Assembly: GCF_027941835.1 (NCBI RefSeq)
Contig: NZ_CP116005.1
Span: forward strand, 1 to 64,000
From: Sphingosinicella microcystinivorans
GTDB taxonomy: Bacteria; Pseudomonadota; Alphaproteobacteria; Sphingomonadales; Sphingomonadaceae
Direction: 5' to 3'
Length of the DNA: 64,000 bases
A model generated the notes under the pieces. That model made no database searches and had not been told where the DNA came from. It worked only from the letters and a program-made list of their open reading frames with translations. Position numbers and translations under genes: made by a program. Below, one piece after another: positions 42,217-51,618 of this stretch (within the stretch, counting starts at the first letter, position 1; each line of letters starts with the position of its first letter).

Positions 42217-43445
42217 GACGCCTCGTCGAGCCTCGGCCGGAACAGCATCGGCCCGTAGGCGAGCAGGAACAGGATGAACGCGCCCGCCCAGAGCGTGCCG
42301 GCGGCCTCGATCCCGACGCGGTGATCGACGAGCCCGAGCGAGGCGGAGACGCGCAGCAGCGCGCCGAGGGTGACGCACGCATAGGCCGCCGTCGTCGCCG
42401 GTCCCGCCTTCAGCGCGCGGCCGGTGTGGCCGAGCGTGGCGCGCGTCATCACCGCGAGGATCATCGAGGCCATCGCCCCCGCCGTCAGCGCGTGGATCGC
42501 CGCGGTGCGCGGGACGGCCGCGTCGAGCGCGCTCCAGCCGAGCAGCAGCAGCCCGACCGGCACCCACAGGTAGCCGACGTGCAGCACCACCACGATCGGG
42601 TCCGCAAGCGTGCGCCAGCCGCGCCAGCGCGCGAGGCGGACGAGTTGCAGCGCCCCGGCCGCTGCCAAGACCGCGCCCGTCGCGCGCGCGCCGGGCGCGA
42701 CCACCCACGCGAGCAGCGCCAGCCCCGTCAGCGCCAGTACGATCTGGTCGAACCGGCCGGGCTGCGTCGGCAGGCCCGCGGTCCAGCCCTGCTTCGCCAT
42801 CCAGTTGCGCGTGAACGAGGGCACGATGCGCCCGCCGATCAGCGAGATGATCATCACCACCAGCGCGATGCCGGCGCGGAAGCCCGCCTCGCCGTCGGCG
42901 ATCAGCCCGGCGGCGGCGGCGTAGTCCACCGCGTTGGCGGCGCCCAGCAGCAGCACCATGCCGACCACCGGCAGGTTGCGGTTCTTCGCGGCGACGACCT
43001 CGCACCCGGCCAGCAGCGCGAACGCCGCGTAGAACCCGACATCGAGCACGGCCGCGAGGCCGAGGCCGGTCTCGCCCGACCAGAACAGCGCGAGCCGCCC
43101 CGCCAGCCACAGTGCGAACAGCGCGGCGAGCGGCGGCCCGGCGATCGGCAGCCGCCCGGTCCAGTTCGGAATGGCGGTGAGCAGGAATCCGGCGATCACC
43201 GCGCCGACGAAGCCGAACAGCATCTCGTGCCGGTGCCATGCAAGCGCGTCGAACGCGGACGGCAGCGCGCCCCCGCCGAGGAACGCGAACAGCCACACGG
43301 CAAGGGCGATCACGGCCCACAGCGGCCCGCCGAAGAAGAACGGCCGGAAGCCGCCCCTGAAGAACGGGGGCGCAGCCGCCATGCGCGCCTTGCGCAGCGC
43401 CAGCATCTGCGCGCCCCGGGTCGCGAACGTACCGCTTTCCGTCAT
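42213..43445 (-). CDS. nnrS: NnrS family membrane protein
   Basis: The 410-residue protein is almost wholly hydrophobic, with about 12 transmembrane segments. It shows the NnrS markers FRGGFRPFFFGG near residue 30, WHRHEMLFGFVGAVIAGFLLTAIPNWTG near 70-97 and GRIVPSFTRNW. NnrS binds heme and copper and protects from nitric oxide stress in other bacteria. A GGGAGGAC site precedes ATG 43445. No denitrification genes are in the window, so its partner genes must lie elsewhere. Confidence 0.92.
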   Translation of the reverse strand: MTESGTFATRGAQMLALRKARMAAAPPFFRGGFRPFFFGGPLWAVIALAVWLFAFLGGGALPSAFDALAWHRHEMLFGFVGAVIAGFLLTAIPNWTGRLPIAGPPLAALFALWLAGRLALFWSGETGLGLAAVLDVGFYAAFALLAGCEVVAAKNRNLPVVGMVLLLGAANAVDYAAAAGLIADGEAGFRAGIALVVMIISLIGGRIVPSFTRNWMAKQGWTAGLPTQPGRFDQIVLALTGLALLAWVVAPGARATGAVLAAAGALQLVRLARWRGWRTLADPIVVVLHVGYLWVPVGLLLLGWSALDAAVPRTAAIHALTAGAMASMILAVMTRATLGHTGRALKAGPATTAAYACVTLGALLRVSASLGLVDHRVGIEAAGTLWAGAFILFLLAYGPMLFRPRLDEAS

Positions 43446-43544
43446 CACTGTCCTCCCGGCGTGCGGCTGCACGCGAAGTTTCAGGATCCGCGGTCTCTAT
43501 TCTTTCACCCGAACCGAACCGATGTCAAAATCCACGGTGTCGCA

Positions 43545-43571
43545 GCAGGGGACCGGCATCCGGCCCCCTGC
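43545..43571 (-). terminator. Hairpin downstream of TonB receptor gene
   Basis: A 12-bp stem with one mismatch and a 3-base loop starts 7 bases past the stop of the leftward receptor gene. No run of T follows at once, so it may be a weak terminator or an mRNA-stabilising stem. Confidence 0.5.
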
Positions 43572-43578
43572 CCGCCGA

Positions 43579-45744
43579 TCAGAACTGCGCCGAGACGCGA
43601 ACGCCGAAGGTCCGGGGCGCTCCGGGGAACAGGTTCTGCCCGAGCGCGCCGAGCGTGGACCCCCACGGCGAATATTCTTCCTCGGAGAGGTTCTTCCCGT
43701 AGATCGTGAACGTGATGTCGGAGGGCAGCCTGTAGGACAGGCTCGCGTCGATCAGCGTGTACGCGTCCTGCTTCAGCAGGTTCGGGTCGTCGTAGAAATA
43801 CGAACCCGTGTAGCTTGCCGAAACGCGGGCGGAGAGGCTGCCGCCGTTCTCGAGCTCGCGCTCGTAGTTGAGCCCGATGCTACCCGTGTGCCGGGGCACG
43901 CGGACGAACCGCCTGTCCTCGGGATTGGGGACGCCGATGAACGTCTTGTAGTCGGCATCGGTGTAACCGTAGTTCGCGTCCAGCGACAGTTCGTCCGTCA
44001 GGATCGCGGTCAGCTCGAGCTCGAGGCCCTGAACGGTCGCGTCGGCCGCGTTGAACACGGACTGGATCACGCCCGCCTCGGGGCTGACGCCCAGCACCGT
44101 GCGCTGCAGGTTGCTGTACTCGTTGTAGAACAGCGCGGCGTTGAAGCGCAGCCGCCGGTCCAGAAGATCGCTCTTGAAGCCCCCTTCATAGGCCGTGACG
44201 GTTTCGGACTGATAGGGCTCGATCAGCGGGGTGCCGCGAAGCGAGAAGCCGCCGCTTCGATAGCCGCGCGTGACCGACGCGAACAGCAGCATGTTGTCCA
44301 GCGTGTACGACACGCCGAGCTTGGGCGAGAAATTCCCGTCGCTGTACTTGCGCGGCCCGGTGAACGTGCAGGTCAGGAGATCGAACGAGCAGCTTCCGAA
44401 CGGCGCCGCCGACGCCGTCTTGGTTTCGTCCGTGTAGCGCGCGCCGACCGTCACGGTGAGGTTTTCCAGCGGCGTGATGTCGGCCTCGGCGAAGAACGCG
44501 TAGCTGCTGTTCTCGAGGACCGACCGCGTGCCGAGCCGTTGCAGGCCGTTGTTCAGGTCCCGCGCTTCGCCGAAATGAATGTCCTGCTCGAAATAATATC
44601 CGCCGATCGTGAAGCTGAGCCAGTCGCCGACCTCGCGCGCGTAGCGAAGCTCGGTGCTGAACTGGTCCTGATCGTACCGGATCTGCTGAAGGAAACCGCG
44701 GCTCGGCGTGCCGTCGTAATCCGTCTCCACCCGCGTGCGGACATCGCGGTATCCCGATATGGATGTCAGCACGCCGCCGCCGAGCTGCCAATTGAGTTCC
44801 AGCATCGCGAATTTCACGTCGATGTCGTTGTAGCCGCGCGCGTTCGGGGAAACGCTCCAGTAATCCTTCGGCGTGACGTAGCCTTCCACTTCCGGCAGCG
44901 TGACCGGTCCGCCGGGAATCGTGTTGGGCGCGATGCCCCGCGCGGCGGTGGGGTCGCCCTCTTCGGAATACCACTCGGCGAGCACGGTGATGTCGAGATC
45001 GGGACTCGGCGTCAGGCGGATGCTCGGCCGCACGAGATAGGTGGTGCTCTTGCCGTAATCCGTGTTCGTGTTCGTATCCGTGAAATATCCGTCGAACGTC
45101 CGCGCCTGAACGGCAAGCCGCGCGGCGAGCACGTCGGGCGCGATCGGCGCATTCAGGACCGCCGAGCCTTCGAACAGGCCGTAGTTTCCGATTCCCGCGC
45201 CGAGGCTCCCTTCGAATTCGTTGCGGGGCCGCGCGGACCTCACCGCGAGCGCGCCGCCGGTGACGTTGCGTCCGAACAGCGTCCCCTGGGGCCCGCGCAG
45301 CACCTCGACCCCTTCCATGTCGAAGAGATCGCCGACGGCGCCGTAATTCGATCCCCAATAGACGCCGTCCTGAAAGATGCCGACGGCCGGTTCGTCGGAC
45401 GGCGTCGAGCCCGAAATGCCCATGCCGCAGATCGAGAAGTTCTGGATGCCGCGCTGCGACGAGGGTTGCAGGGATGCGTTCGGCGTCATGCGGCCGACAT
45501 CGACGAGGTCCTTCACGACGGCGCGATCGAGCTGGCCCGCGCTGAACGCCGTGATCGAAAGCGGTGTTTCCTGCACGTCTTCGGCGCGCGCACGCTTGCG
45601 GCCGGTCACGACGATTTCTTCAAGCTGGACACCGGTGTCCGAAGACCCGGCGCTCTGCGTCGCGGCCTCCTGCGCCGCGCTGCTGCTCGCCCACGCGATC
45701 GCGGCAACGGCAACACCGACGGACAATACGGATTTGCTGTTCAT
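43579..45744 (-). CDS. TonB-dependent receptor
   Basis: The 721-residue receptor has a signal peptide (MNSKSVLSVGVAVAAIAWAS, cleavage after SSAAQ), a TonB-box-like EEIVVTGRKR near residues 42-51, ETPLSITAF of the plug, VEVLRGPQGTLFGRNVTGG near 143-161 and a terminal Phe (VRVSAQF). GGAGGGAAG precedes ATG 45744. It is on the same strand as the fatty-acid-type genes to its right but separated by 144 bases with operator-like repeats. It probably imports the substrate of this island. Confidence 0.93.
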   Translation of the reverse strand: MNSKSVLSVGVAVAAIAWASSSAAQEAATQSAGSSDTGVQLEEIVVTGRKRARAEDVQETPLSITAFSAGQLDRAVVKDLVDVGRMTPNASLQPSSQRGIQNFSICGMGISGSTPSDEPAVGIFQDGVYWGSNYGAVGDLFDMEGVEVLRGPQGTLFGRNVTGGALAVRSARPRNEFEGSLGAGIGNYGLFEGSAVLNAPIAPDVLAARLAVQARTFDGYFTDTNTNTDYGKSTTYLVRPSIRLTPSPDLDITVLAEWYSEEGDPTAARGIAPNTIPGGPVTLPEVEGYVTPKDYWSVSPNARGYNDIDVKFAMLELNWQLGGGVLTSISGYRDVRTRVETDYDGTPSRGFLQQIRYDQDQFSTELRYAREVGDWLSFTIGGYYFEQDIHFGEARDLNNGLQRLGTRSVLENSSYAFFAEADITPLENLTVTVGARYTDETKTASAAPFGSCSFDLLTCTFTGPRKYSDGNFSPKLGVSYTLDNMLLFASVTRGYRSGGFSLRGTPLIEPYQSETVTAYEGGFKSDLLDRRLRFNAALFYNEYSNLQRTVLGVSPEAGVIQSVFNAADATVQGLELELTAILTDELSLDANYGYTDADYKTFIGVPNPEDRRFVRVPRHTGSIGLNYERELENGGSLSARVSASYTGSYFYDDPNLLKQDAYTLIDASLSYRLPSDITFTIYGKNLSEEEYSPWGSTLGALGQNLFPGAPRTFGVRVSAQF

Positions 45745-45772
45745 GCTCTTCCTCCCTCCAGGACCCCAATTG

Positions 45773-45786
45773 TATAACATGTTATA
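45773..45786. promoter_or_regulatory. Perfect 14-bp palindrome upstream of TonB receptor
   Basis: TATAACATGTTATA lies 29 bases upstream of the receptor start. Its position suits a repressor site over the promoter. No other copy was found in the window. Confidence 0.5.
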
Positions 45787-45800
45787 TTCGACCTTCTGTT

Positions 45801-45815
45801 TGGTAGATTAAACGG
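45801..45815. promoter_or_regulatory. Possible member of the TGGTAGAT operator family
   Basis: TGGTAGATTAAACGG matches TGGTAGATAAACGG upstream of the thiolase gene (minus strand, near 51481-51500) apart from one inserted T. It may tie the receptor to the same regulator. Weaker than the paired sites at 51487 and 51572. Confidence 0.4.
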
Positions 45816-45864
45816 CCGGCGACGAACTCTGCAACTGTTTTTGACCGTGCGATCATCCGGGGGG

Positions 45865-45882
45865 TTCGCGCTTGCGCGCGAA
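45865..45882 (-). terminator. GC hairpin with GCAA tetraloop after the kinase gene
   Basis: On the minus strand TTCGCGC-GCAA-GCGCGAA has a perfect 7-bp stem closed by a GNRA loop, 6 bases past the stop at 45889. No T-run follows. It likely marks the 3' end of the thiolase-to-kinase transcript. Confidence 0.45.
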
Positions 45883-45888
45883 AGTGCG

Positions 45889-46956
45889 TCACCCGTTGCC
45901 GATATGCGACAACTCCAGCGCACCGAGCACCTGATGGCGCTCCGATGCGGCATTGAATCTCGATGCGACGGCGTCGCAGACCTCGGCGGTCTGCATCGCC
46001 GGCGGTACGACATTCCAGATGAGCCCGTACATGGTGTGCCTGCGATAGCTGAGCCACGCATCGTCCCGGTCCATCGGCGGCACGCCGAGCGCGGCACGGC
46101 AGGCGAGATAGTGACGCAGGAGATCCTGCTCGTGCGCCGCGCAGTCCTCGATGCTCATCGACGAAACGAGCAGGTAATTGATGTCGTGCGCCCAGTCGCA
46201 TTGCATCAGGCGCTGCCAGTCGAGAAAGCCGGGGCGCCCGTCCTGTTCGAAGAACAGGTTGCCGGGATGCGCGTCGCCGTGAACCATGCACAGCCCTGCC
46301 GACGTCCGATCGAACGCCCAGAGCGCTTCCATGCCGCGGCGCACGTTGCCGACATCGCGCAGGCGCTTCTCCAGCGCGTCGGCGGCGGGGCGGCGCATCG
46401 CGGCCTCCCACGCTTCGGGGGTGAGCAGGCGCAGGATGATTCCGTCCGTCGCCAGCGTGCCGCCCGGCGCGCCCAGCATGTCGAGTTCGGGCGCCCGCCA
46501 CCAATGGGCATGGAGCCGCGCCAGCATTTCCAGCGCCTGCGCCGCGGCCTCGGGAGACAGCGGCCGCAACGCGGTGCCGAAGCGCGCGTTGCGCTGCAAC
46601 AGGTCCTCGATCAATTGGGCGGAATGGCCGGTTTCGTCGGTCGCGGCGAAATAGCCCGCGGGCGCGTTGACGAGATTGAGCGGCGCGATCCGGTCGTAGA
46701 AAAGCGACTCGCGGACATGGCTCGTCCGCACGTGGTCGGAATGCGGTTCGAGACCGCCCTTGTACCACATCGTCGCCGGAAGCCGGTGGGCATGGCCCGC
46801 GTCGTTGTATTCCAGCAGAAGCCGCTGCTTGGTGCCCGTCGCGCGGACGGCGCTCCCGAACGTCAGGCGCGTCACCTCCGTGCCGGGATAGCGCACGGAA
46901 AGCGCTTCCGAAACCCACGCGGCGGTGACGTCCTCGATGGCGTGCGGCAGCTTCAT
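45889..46956 (-). CDS. APH-family phosphotransferase, acyl-CoA-pathway type
   Basis: The 355-residue protein has the ATP-site region FGSAVRATGTKQRLLLEY, the catalytic LCMVHGDAHPGNLFFE near residues 228-243 and the metal motif FLDWQRLMQCDWAHDINYLL. It is a kinase of the aminoglycoside phosphotransferase superfamily. The start overlaps the stop of the acyl-CoA dehydrogenase gene as ATGA, so the pair is tightly linked. As with the kinase at 35813, phosphorylation of a hydroxyacyl intermediate is the likely role, by analogy with LvaA and ACAD10/11. Confidence 0.85.
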   Translation of the reverse strand: MKLPHAIEDVTAAWVSEALSVRYPGTEVTRLTFGSAVRATGTKQRLLLEYNDAGHAHRLPATMWYKGGLEPHSDHVRTSHVRESLFYDRIAPLNLVNAPAGYFAATDETGHSAQLIEDLLQRNARFGTALRPLSPEAAAQALEMLARLHAHWWRAPELDMLGAPGGTLATDGIILRLLTPEAWEAAMRRPAADALEKRLRDVGNVRRGMEALWAFDRTSAGLCMVHGDAHPGNLFFEQDGRPGFLDWQRLMQCDWAHDINYLLVSSMSIEDCAAHEQDLLRHYLACRAALGVPPMDRDDAWLSYRRHTMYGLIWNVVPPAMQTAEVCDAVASRFNAASERHQVLGALELSHIGNG

Positions 46957-48116
46957 CCGCTTTTCCCCAGCTTGCGTTCGTCGAGGCCGAGACCGCGGCC
47001 GATGATCTCTTTCATGATCTCGCTGGAGCCTGCGAAGATCCGCGAAATGCGTGCGTCCGTGTAAAGGCGCGAGATGCGGTATTCGTCCATGTAGCCGGCG
47101 CCGCCGTGAAGCTACACGCCGGCATCCGTCATCCGCCCCTCGGTTTCGGAGGCGAGCAGCTTGGCCTCGGCCGCGAGCTCGGCGGTGAGTTCGCCCGCGT
47201 TGTAGAGCAGCACGCACTGGTCGACGAAGGTCTGGATGGCGTCGATCTCGGCGCGCAGCCCGGCCAGCGTGAAGCGCGCGTTCTGGAAGGTGCCGATCGG
47301 GCGCCCGAACGCCTTGCGCTCCTTGACGAACTCCAGCGTCGTCTCGAACGCCACCTGCGCGGCGGCGATCGAACCGACCGCGGCGATCAGCCGTTCGCCC
47401 GCGAGGAACCGCGTCAGGTAGCGGAACCCCTCGCCGGGATTGCCGAGGATGTTCGCCTTGGGCACGCGCACGTCGTTGAAGAACAGTTCCGACGTGTCCT
47501 GCGCGGCAAGGCCCATCTTGTGCAGGCGCTGGCCGCGCTCGAAACCCGCCATGCCCGCCTCGACGACGAACAGGCCGAGTTCGTGGCTCCCCGCGCCCGT
47601 CCGCGCCGCGACGATGATGAGATCGGCAAGCTGGCCGTTCGAGATGTAGGTCTTGGAACCGTTGAGCAGCCAATGGTCGCCGAGGTCCTCCGCGCGGCTC
47701 CGCATCCCGGCGAGGTCGCTGCCCGCGGCGGGCTCCGTCATCGCGACGGCGAGAATCGAATCCCCGGAAATGCAGCCCGGCAGCCAGCGCGTCTTCTGTT
47801 CGTCGTTCCCGAGCTTGGCGAGATAGGGCGCGACGAGGCCGGAATGCAGGTTGATGTAGAACCCCGGCTCGCCGTAGCGGACGTTTTCTTCGAAGATGAT
47901 CTGCTCGTAGCGGAAATCCGCGATGCCGAGGCCGCCGTAGGCTTCGTCGGCCCACGGCAGCAGATAGCCCTGCGCGCCCGCCTTGCGGAAGATCTCGCGG
48001 TCGACGAAGCCCTGCGCGCGCCAGCGCCCGGCGTGGGGCGCGACTTCCGCCTTGTAGAAGCGGATCACGCTGTCGCGGAACGCCTCGTGCTCGGCCTCGA
48101 AGATCAGCCGGCGCAT
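46953..48116 (-). pseudogene. Acyl-CoA dehydrogenase interrupted by an in-frame amber codon
   Basis: The frame from ATG 48116 encodes a 387-residue FAD acyl-CoA dehydrogenase with VAMTEPAAGSDLAGMRS, LNGSKTYISNG and GRPIGTFQNARF. After TDAGV it meets TAG at 47112-47114, and the same frame then continues LHGGAGYMDEYRISRLYTDARISRIFAGSSEIMKE to a TGA at 46953. The conserved family text is GVQLHGGxGYM, so a CAG Gln codon has become TAG by one base (position 47114). Product made up to the stop would lose about 53 residues, including part of the FAD/subunit interface. A sequencing error or a suppressor tRNA are the alternatives. Confidence 0.87.
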
Positions 48117-50254
48117 CAGTAATCGAATCCTCGCCCGGCGGCGGCCATCGCGCGAAGCCCGTCCGTCGGTGCGAAGCGCGCGCCGTAACGCTGCGCCAGC
48201 CTGTCGCAATCGGCAACGAAATCGGCGACGCCGACGGTCTCGATGAGCGAGAGCGTGCCGCCCGTCCACGTCGGGAAACCCCAGCCGAGAACCGCGCCGA
48301 GGTCGCCGTCCGCCGGATGCGTCAGGACATTTTCCTCGAGGCAGCGGACGGTTTCCAGCGCCTGAATGTAGAGAATGCGCTTCTTGACCTCCTCGACGTC
48401 CGGCTGCTCGGCGGCGGGCGGGAAATGCTCGGCAAGGCCCGGCCAAAGGTGTTTCGCACCCTGTTCCGGATAGACGTAGAATCCCCCACCGGCTTTCCGG
48501 CTGGAACGCCCGAGCTGCTCGGCCATCTTTTCCATCACCGCCATCGAGCCGGGGCGGCGATAGTCCGGGTCCTCCGCCTCGCTCTGCCGCACGATCTTCA
48601 TCGGCAGGTCGAGCGTCACCTCGTCGAGCACGGCGAGCGGGCCGACCGGCATACCGGCCTGCCGCGCGCCGTTCTCGATGAGCGCGGGCGCGACGCCTTC
48701 GCGAAGCAGCTCCATGCCTTCGTGGATGAAGGTCTGGAACACGCGGCTGGTGTAGAAGCCCCGGCTGTCGTTGACGACGATCGGCGTCTTCCTGATCTGG
48801 GCGACGAAATCGAGCGCGTGCGCCAGCGTCTCGTCGTTTGTCTTGCGGCCCATGATCACCTCAACGAGCGCCATCCTGTCGACCGGCGAGAAGAAGTGCA
48901 GGCCGATGAACCGCTCCGGCCGCGGGAACGCCTCGGCGAGCCGGGTGATCGGCAAGGTCGACGTGTTGGAGGCGAACAGCACGCCCTCGCCCAGCACCGC
49001 CGCCGCCGCCTTCGCCGTCACGTCCGCCTTGATCGCCGTGTCCTCGAAGACGGCTTCGACGACGAGTTCGGCGCCCGCCAGATCGGCATAGTCGACGGTC
49101 GGGTGAATCCGCGCGAGCAGCGCATCGGCGGCGGCCTGCGCCATCGCGCCCTTCTCGACCGCCTTGCCGACGATCTTCGCGGAATAGGCCTTGCCCTTGT
49201 CCGCCGCGTCGAGGCTCATGTCGAGCAGGACGACCTCGATTCCCGCCTTCGCGGCGACATGGGCGATCCCCGCGCCCATCATGCCCGCGCCGAGCACCCC
49301 GATCTTGCCGACCTTGCGGCGCGGCACGCCCTGCGGGCGGCGGGCGCCCTTTTCGGCGAGGCCCTTGTTTACGAAGGTGGTGCGGATGATGTTGCGGCTG
49401 ACCGGATCGGTCAGAAGACGCGCGAAATGCCGGCTTTCCACCGCGAGGCCCTTGTCGAACGGTACCTGCACGCCTTCGAAGATGCAGGTGAGGATCGAGA
49501 TCGGGGCCGGATAGTTGCGCCCGTAGCGCGCCAGCAGCTTGCCGGTGGCGAGCGTGAAGAGCCCGGCCGTGCTCTGCTTGAGGAGCCCGTCCGATTCCTT
49601 GGTCCTGAAGCCCTTCACGTCCCACGGACGCACCGGGTCGGGTCCGGTCTTGAGCCATGCGCGCGCGGCATCGAGCAGTTCGCCCGGCGGCACGACGGCA
49701 TCGACGAGGCCCATGTCGAGCGCCGCCTTCGGCTTGTAGCTGCGGCCTTCGAGCAGCACCTCCATCGCGCGCTCGGCGCCGATCATGCGCGGAAGCCGCT
49801 GCGTGCCGCCCGACCCGGGGAGCAGACCGACGCTCACCTCGGGAAGGCCGACGACGGCGCCCGGCGCATCGGCGAGGATACGGTGCGTGCACGCCAGCGC
49901 GAGCTCGTATCCGCCGCCGAGCGCATAGCCGTTCAGCGCCGCGACGACGGGCTTGCCGCACGTCTCGAGCAGCCGGTGCATCCGCGTCGCGCGCTGGCTG
50001 AACGCGAACGCCTCCGCACGCGACAGGCCGGCGGCGTGTTCAAGGATATACTTGAGGTCGGCGCCCGCCATGAAGCTGGGCTTCGCCGAAGTTATCACCA
50101 GCCCCCTGACGGCCTCGTCATTCTTCACCCGGCCGATAACTTCGACAATTTCGTCGATCCAGCCCGGCGACACCGTGTTCACCGGCGCATCGGCCTCGTC
50201 CAGCGTGAGCGTCGCGATACCGTCTGCAACGTCGAAGCGGAAATATTTGGACAT
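48116..50254 (-). CDS. FadB/FadJ-like enoyl-CoA hydratase/3-hydroxyacyl-CoA dehydrogenase
   Basis: The 712-residue fusion enzyme carries out hydration and NAD-dependent oxidation in beta-oxidation. The N-terminal crotonase domain has the oxyanion and Glu motifs (NGYALGGGYELALACTH and GLPEVSVGLLPGSGGTQRLP, residues about 110-160). The dehydrogenase domain starts near 310 with IGVLGAGMMGAGIA, followed by SNTSTLPIT and FIGLHFFSPVDRM with the catalytic His. It sits between thiolase and acyl-CoA dehydrogenase genes and shares one base with the latter. Confidence 0.94.
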   Translation of the reverse strand: MSKYFRFDVADGIATLTLDEADAPVNTVSPGWIDEIVEVIGRVKNDEAVRGLVITSAKPSFMAGADLKYILEHAAGLSRAEAFAFSQRATRMHRLLETCGKPVVAALNGYALGGGYELALACTHRILADAPGAVVGLPEVSVGLLPGSGGTQRLPRMIGAERAMEVLLEGRSYKPKAALDMGLVDAVVPPGELLDAARAWLKTGPDPVRPWDVKGFRTKESDGLLKQSTAGLFTLATGKLLARYGRNYPAPISILTCIFEGVQVPFDKGLAVESRHFARLLTDPVSRNIIRTTFVNKGLAEKGARRPQGVPRRKVGKIGVLGAGMMGAGIAHVAAKAGIEVVLLDMSLDAADKGKAYSAKIVGKAVEKGAMAQAAADALLARIHPTVDYADLAGAELVVEAVFEDTAIKADVTAKAAAAVLGEGVLFASNTSTLPITRLAEAFPRPERFIGLHFFSPVDRMALVEVIMGRKTNDETLAHALDFVAQIRKTPIVVNDSRGFYTSRVFQTFIHEGMELLREGVAPALIENGARQAGMPVGPLAVLDEVTLDLPMKIVRQSEAEDPDYRRPGSMAVMEKMAEQLGRSSRKAGGGFYVYPEQGAKHLWPGLAEHFPPAAEQPDVEEVKKRILYIQALETVRCLEENVLTHPADGDLGAVLGWGFPTWTGGTLSLIETVGVADFVADCDRLAQRYGARFAPTDGLRAMAAAGRGFDY

Positions 50255-50255
50255 G

Positions 50256-51470
50256 TCAGACTCGCTCAATGATCGTTGCCGTTCCAAGGCCGTTGCCCGC
50301 GCACAGAGTCACCAGCGCCGTCGACAGCCCGCGTCGTTCCAGCTCGTCGAGAGCCGTGCCCAGGATCATCGCGCCGGTCGCGCCGAGCGGATGGCCGAGC
50401 GCGATCGCACCGCCCGCGACGTTGACCTTTGCGGGGTCCAGATCGAGCTTCCGCATGAACCGCAGCACCACGCTGGCGAACGCCTCGTTGATCTCGAAAA
50501 GGTCGATGTCCGCCTTCGTCATGCCGACCTGCCGGAGCAGCTTTTCGGAAACGGCGGCAGGCGCCGTCAGCATGATCGTCGGCTCCGAGCCGATATTGGC
50601 GAAACCGACGATCCGCGCCCGCGGCTTCAGTCCGGCAGCCTCTCCGAATGCCGCACTGCCGACCAGAACCGCCGAGGCGCCGTCCACAATGCCGCTCGAG
50701 TTTCCGCCGGTATGGACGTGCCTGACGGCCTCCACGCCCGGATAGCGCTGAAGCGCGATCGCATCATAACCCGCAGCGCCGAGGCCGACGAACGCGGGCT
50801 TCAGCGCGGCGAGGCCCTCCATCGTCGTGTCCGGGCGCAGATACTCGTCGCGGTCGAGGACGGTCTGGCCGATCACGTCCACCACCGGCACCACCGCCCG
50901 GTCGAAGTGCCCGGCCGCCTGGCTGGCGGCAGCACGGCGCTGGCTCTCCAGCGCATAGGCATCGACATCCGCGCGCGAAAAGCCGTCCATCGTGGCGATG
51001 AGGTCGGCGCCGATGCCCTGCGGCGCGAAATAGCTGTGGTAGCTGCGCCACGGGTCCGCCGACCATGCCCCGGTATCCGCCCCGATGTAGGTGCGCGACA
51101 GGCACTCGACGCCGCCTCCGATCGCGGCGCCGGCCGCACCGACCATCACCTGCGCCGCCGCGTTGTTGACCGCCTCCAGCGCCGAGGCGCAGAAGCGATG
51201 CACCTGCTGCCCGGCCACGTTTTCCGCGTAGTCCGCGGCGAGGACGGCTGCCCTTGCGATATTTCCGCCCTGCTCGCCCACCGGCTGGGCGCAGCCCATG
51301 ATCACGTCGTCGATCAGCGCCGTATCAAGCGCATGGCGCGCGGCGAGCGCGCGCAGCGGGGTCGCTGCCAGCTCCACCGCCGTGATCTCGTGCAGGGCGC
51401 CGTCGGGCCGCCCGCGCCCCCGTGGCGTGCGGGCATGGTCGTAGATATATGCGGTCTGCGTCACGCTCAC
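50256..51470 (-). CDS. Acetyl-CoA C-acyltransferase (thiolase)
   Basis: The 404-residue thiolase has the nucleophile Cys94 in VHRFCASALEAV, the His in GHPLGATGA near residue 360 and the C-terminal Cys in TLCAGNGLGTA near 390. It splits 3-oxoacyl-CoA to acetyl-CoA and the shortened acyl-CoA. GGGAGAAC precedes ATG 51470. It is first in the leftward operon thiolase, fadB-like, acyl-CoA dehydrogenase, kinase. A motif 17 bases upstream of its start matches one in front of the divergent acyl-CoA dehydrogenase gene. Confidence 0.94.
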   Translation of the reverse strand: MSVTQTAYIYDHARTPRGRGRPDGALHEITAVELAATPLRALAARHALDTALIDDVIMGCAQPVGEQGGNIARAAVLAADYAENVAGQQVHRFCASALEAVNNAAAQVMVGAAGAAIGGGVECLSRTYIGADTGAWSADPWRSYHSYFAPQGIGADLIATMDGFSRADVDAYALESQRRAAASQAAGHFDRAVVPVVDVIGQTVLDRDEYLRPDTTMEGLAALKPAFVGLGAAGYDAIALQRYPGVEAVRHVHTGGNSSGIVDGASAVLVGSAAFGEAAGLKPRARIVGFANIGSEPTIMLTAPAAVSEKLLRQVGMTKADIDLFEINEAFASVVLRFMRKLDLDPAKVNVAGGAIALGHPLGATGAMILGTALDELERRGLSTALVTLCAGNGLGTATIIERV

Positions 51471-51486
51471 GTTCTCCCTTTGCCCG

Positions 51487-51507
51487 TTTATCTACCATCC
51501 GTTTGAT
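51487..51507 (-). promoter_or_regulatory. Operator-like site 1 (divergent promoter)
   Basis: On the minus strand it reads TCAAACGGATGGTAGATAAA (20 of its 21 bases). It is identical to the site at 51572-51592 except for one base. It lies 17 bases upstream of the thiolase start. Probable target of the TetR protein encoded at 53584-54261. Confidence 0.65.
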
Positions 51508-51571
51508 GGATTTCAAGATGAATGATGCCTCCCGCGGTTCATTTTTCCTCTTGGCAACGGCCAATAATTTT

Positions 51572-51592
51572 ATCAAACGTATGGTAGATAAA
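51572..51592 (+). promoter_or_regulatory. Operator-like site 2 (divergent promoter)
   Basis: It reads TCAAACGTATGGTAGATAAA on the plus strand and lies 26 bases upstream of the acyl-CoA dehydrogenase start. Each of the two divergent genes thus has its own copy facing its start. Confidence 0.65.
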
Positions 51593-51618
51593 AAGCCGAT
51601 CGCCGGGAGATTACCGTT

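Noticed and set aside
46953-47111. A separate small gene downstream of the amber codon
   Set aside because: It has no start or ribosome site and encodes exactly the missing C-terminus of the acyl-CoA dehydrogenase.
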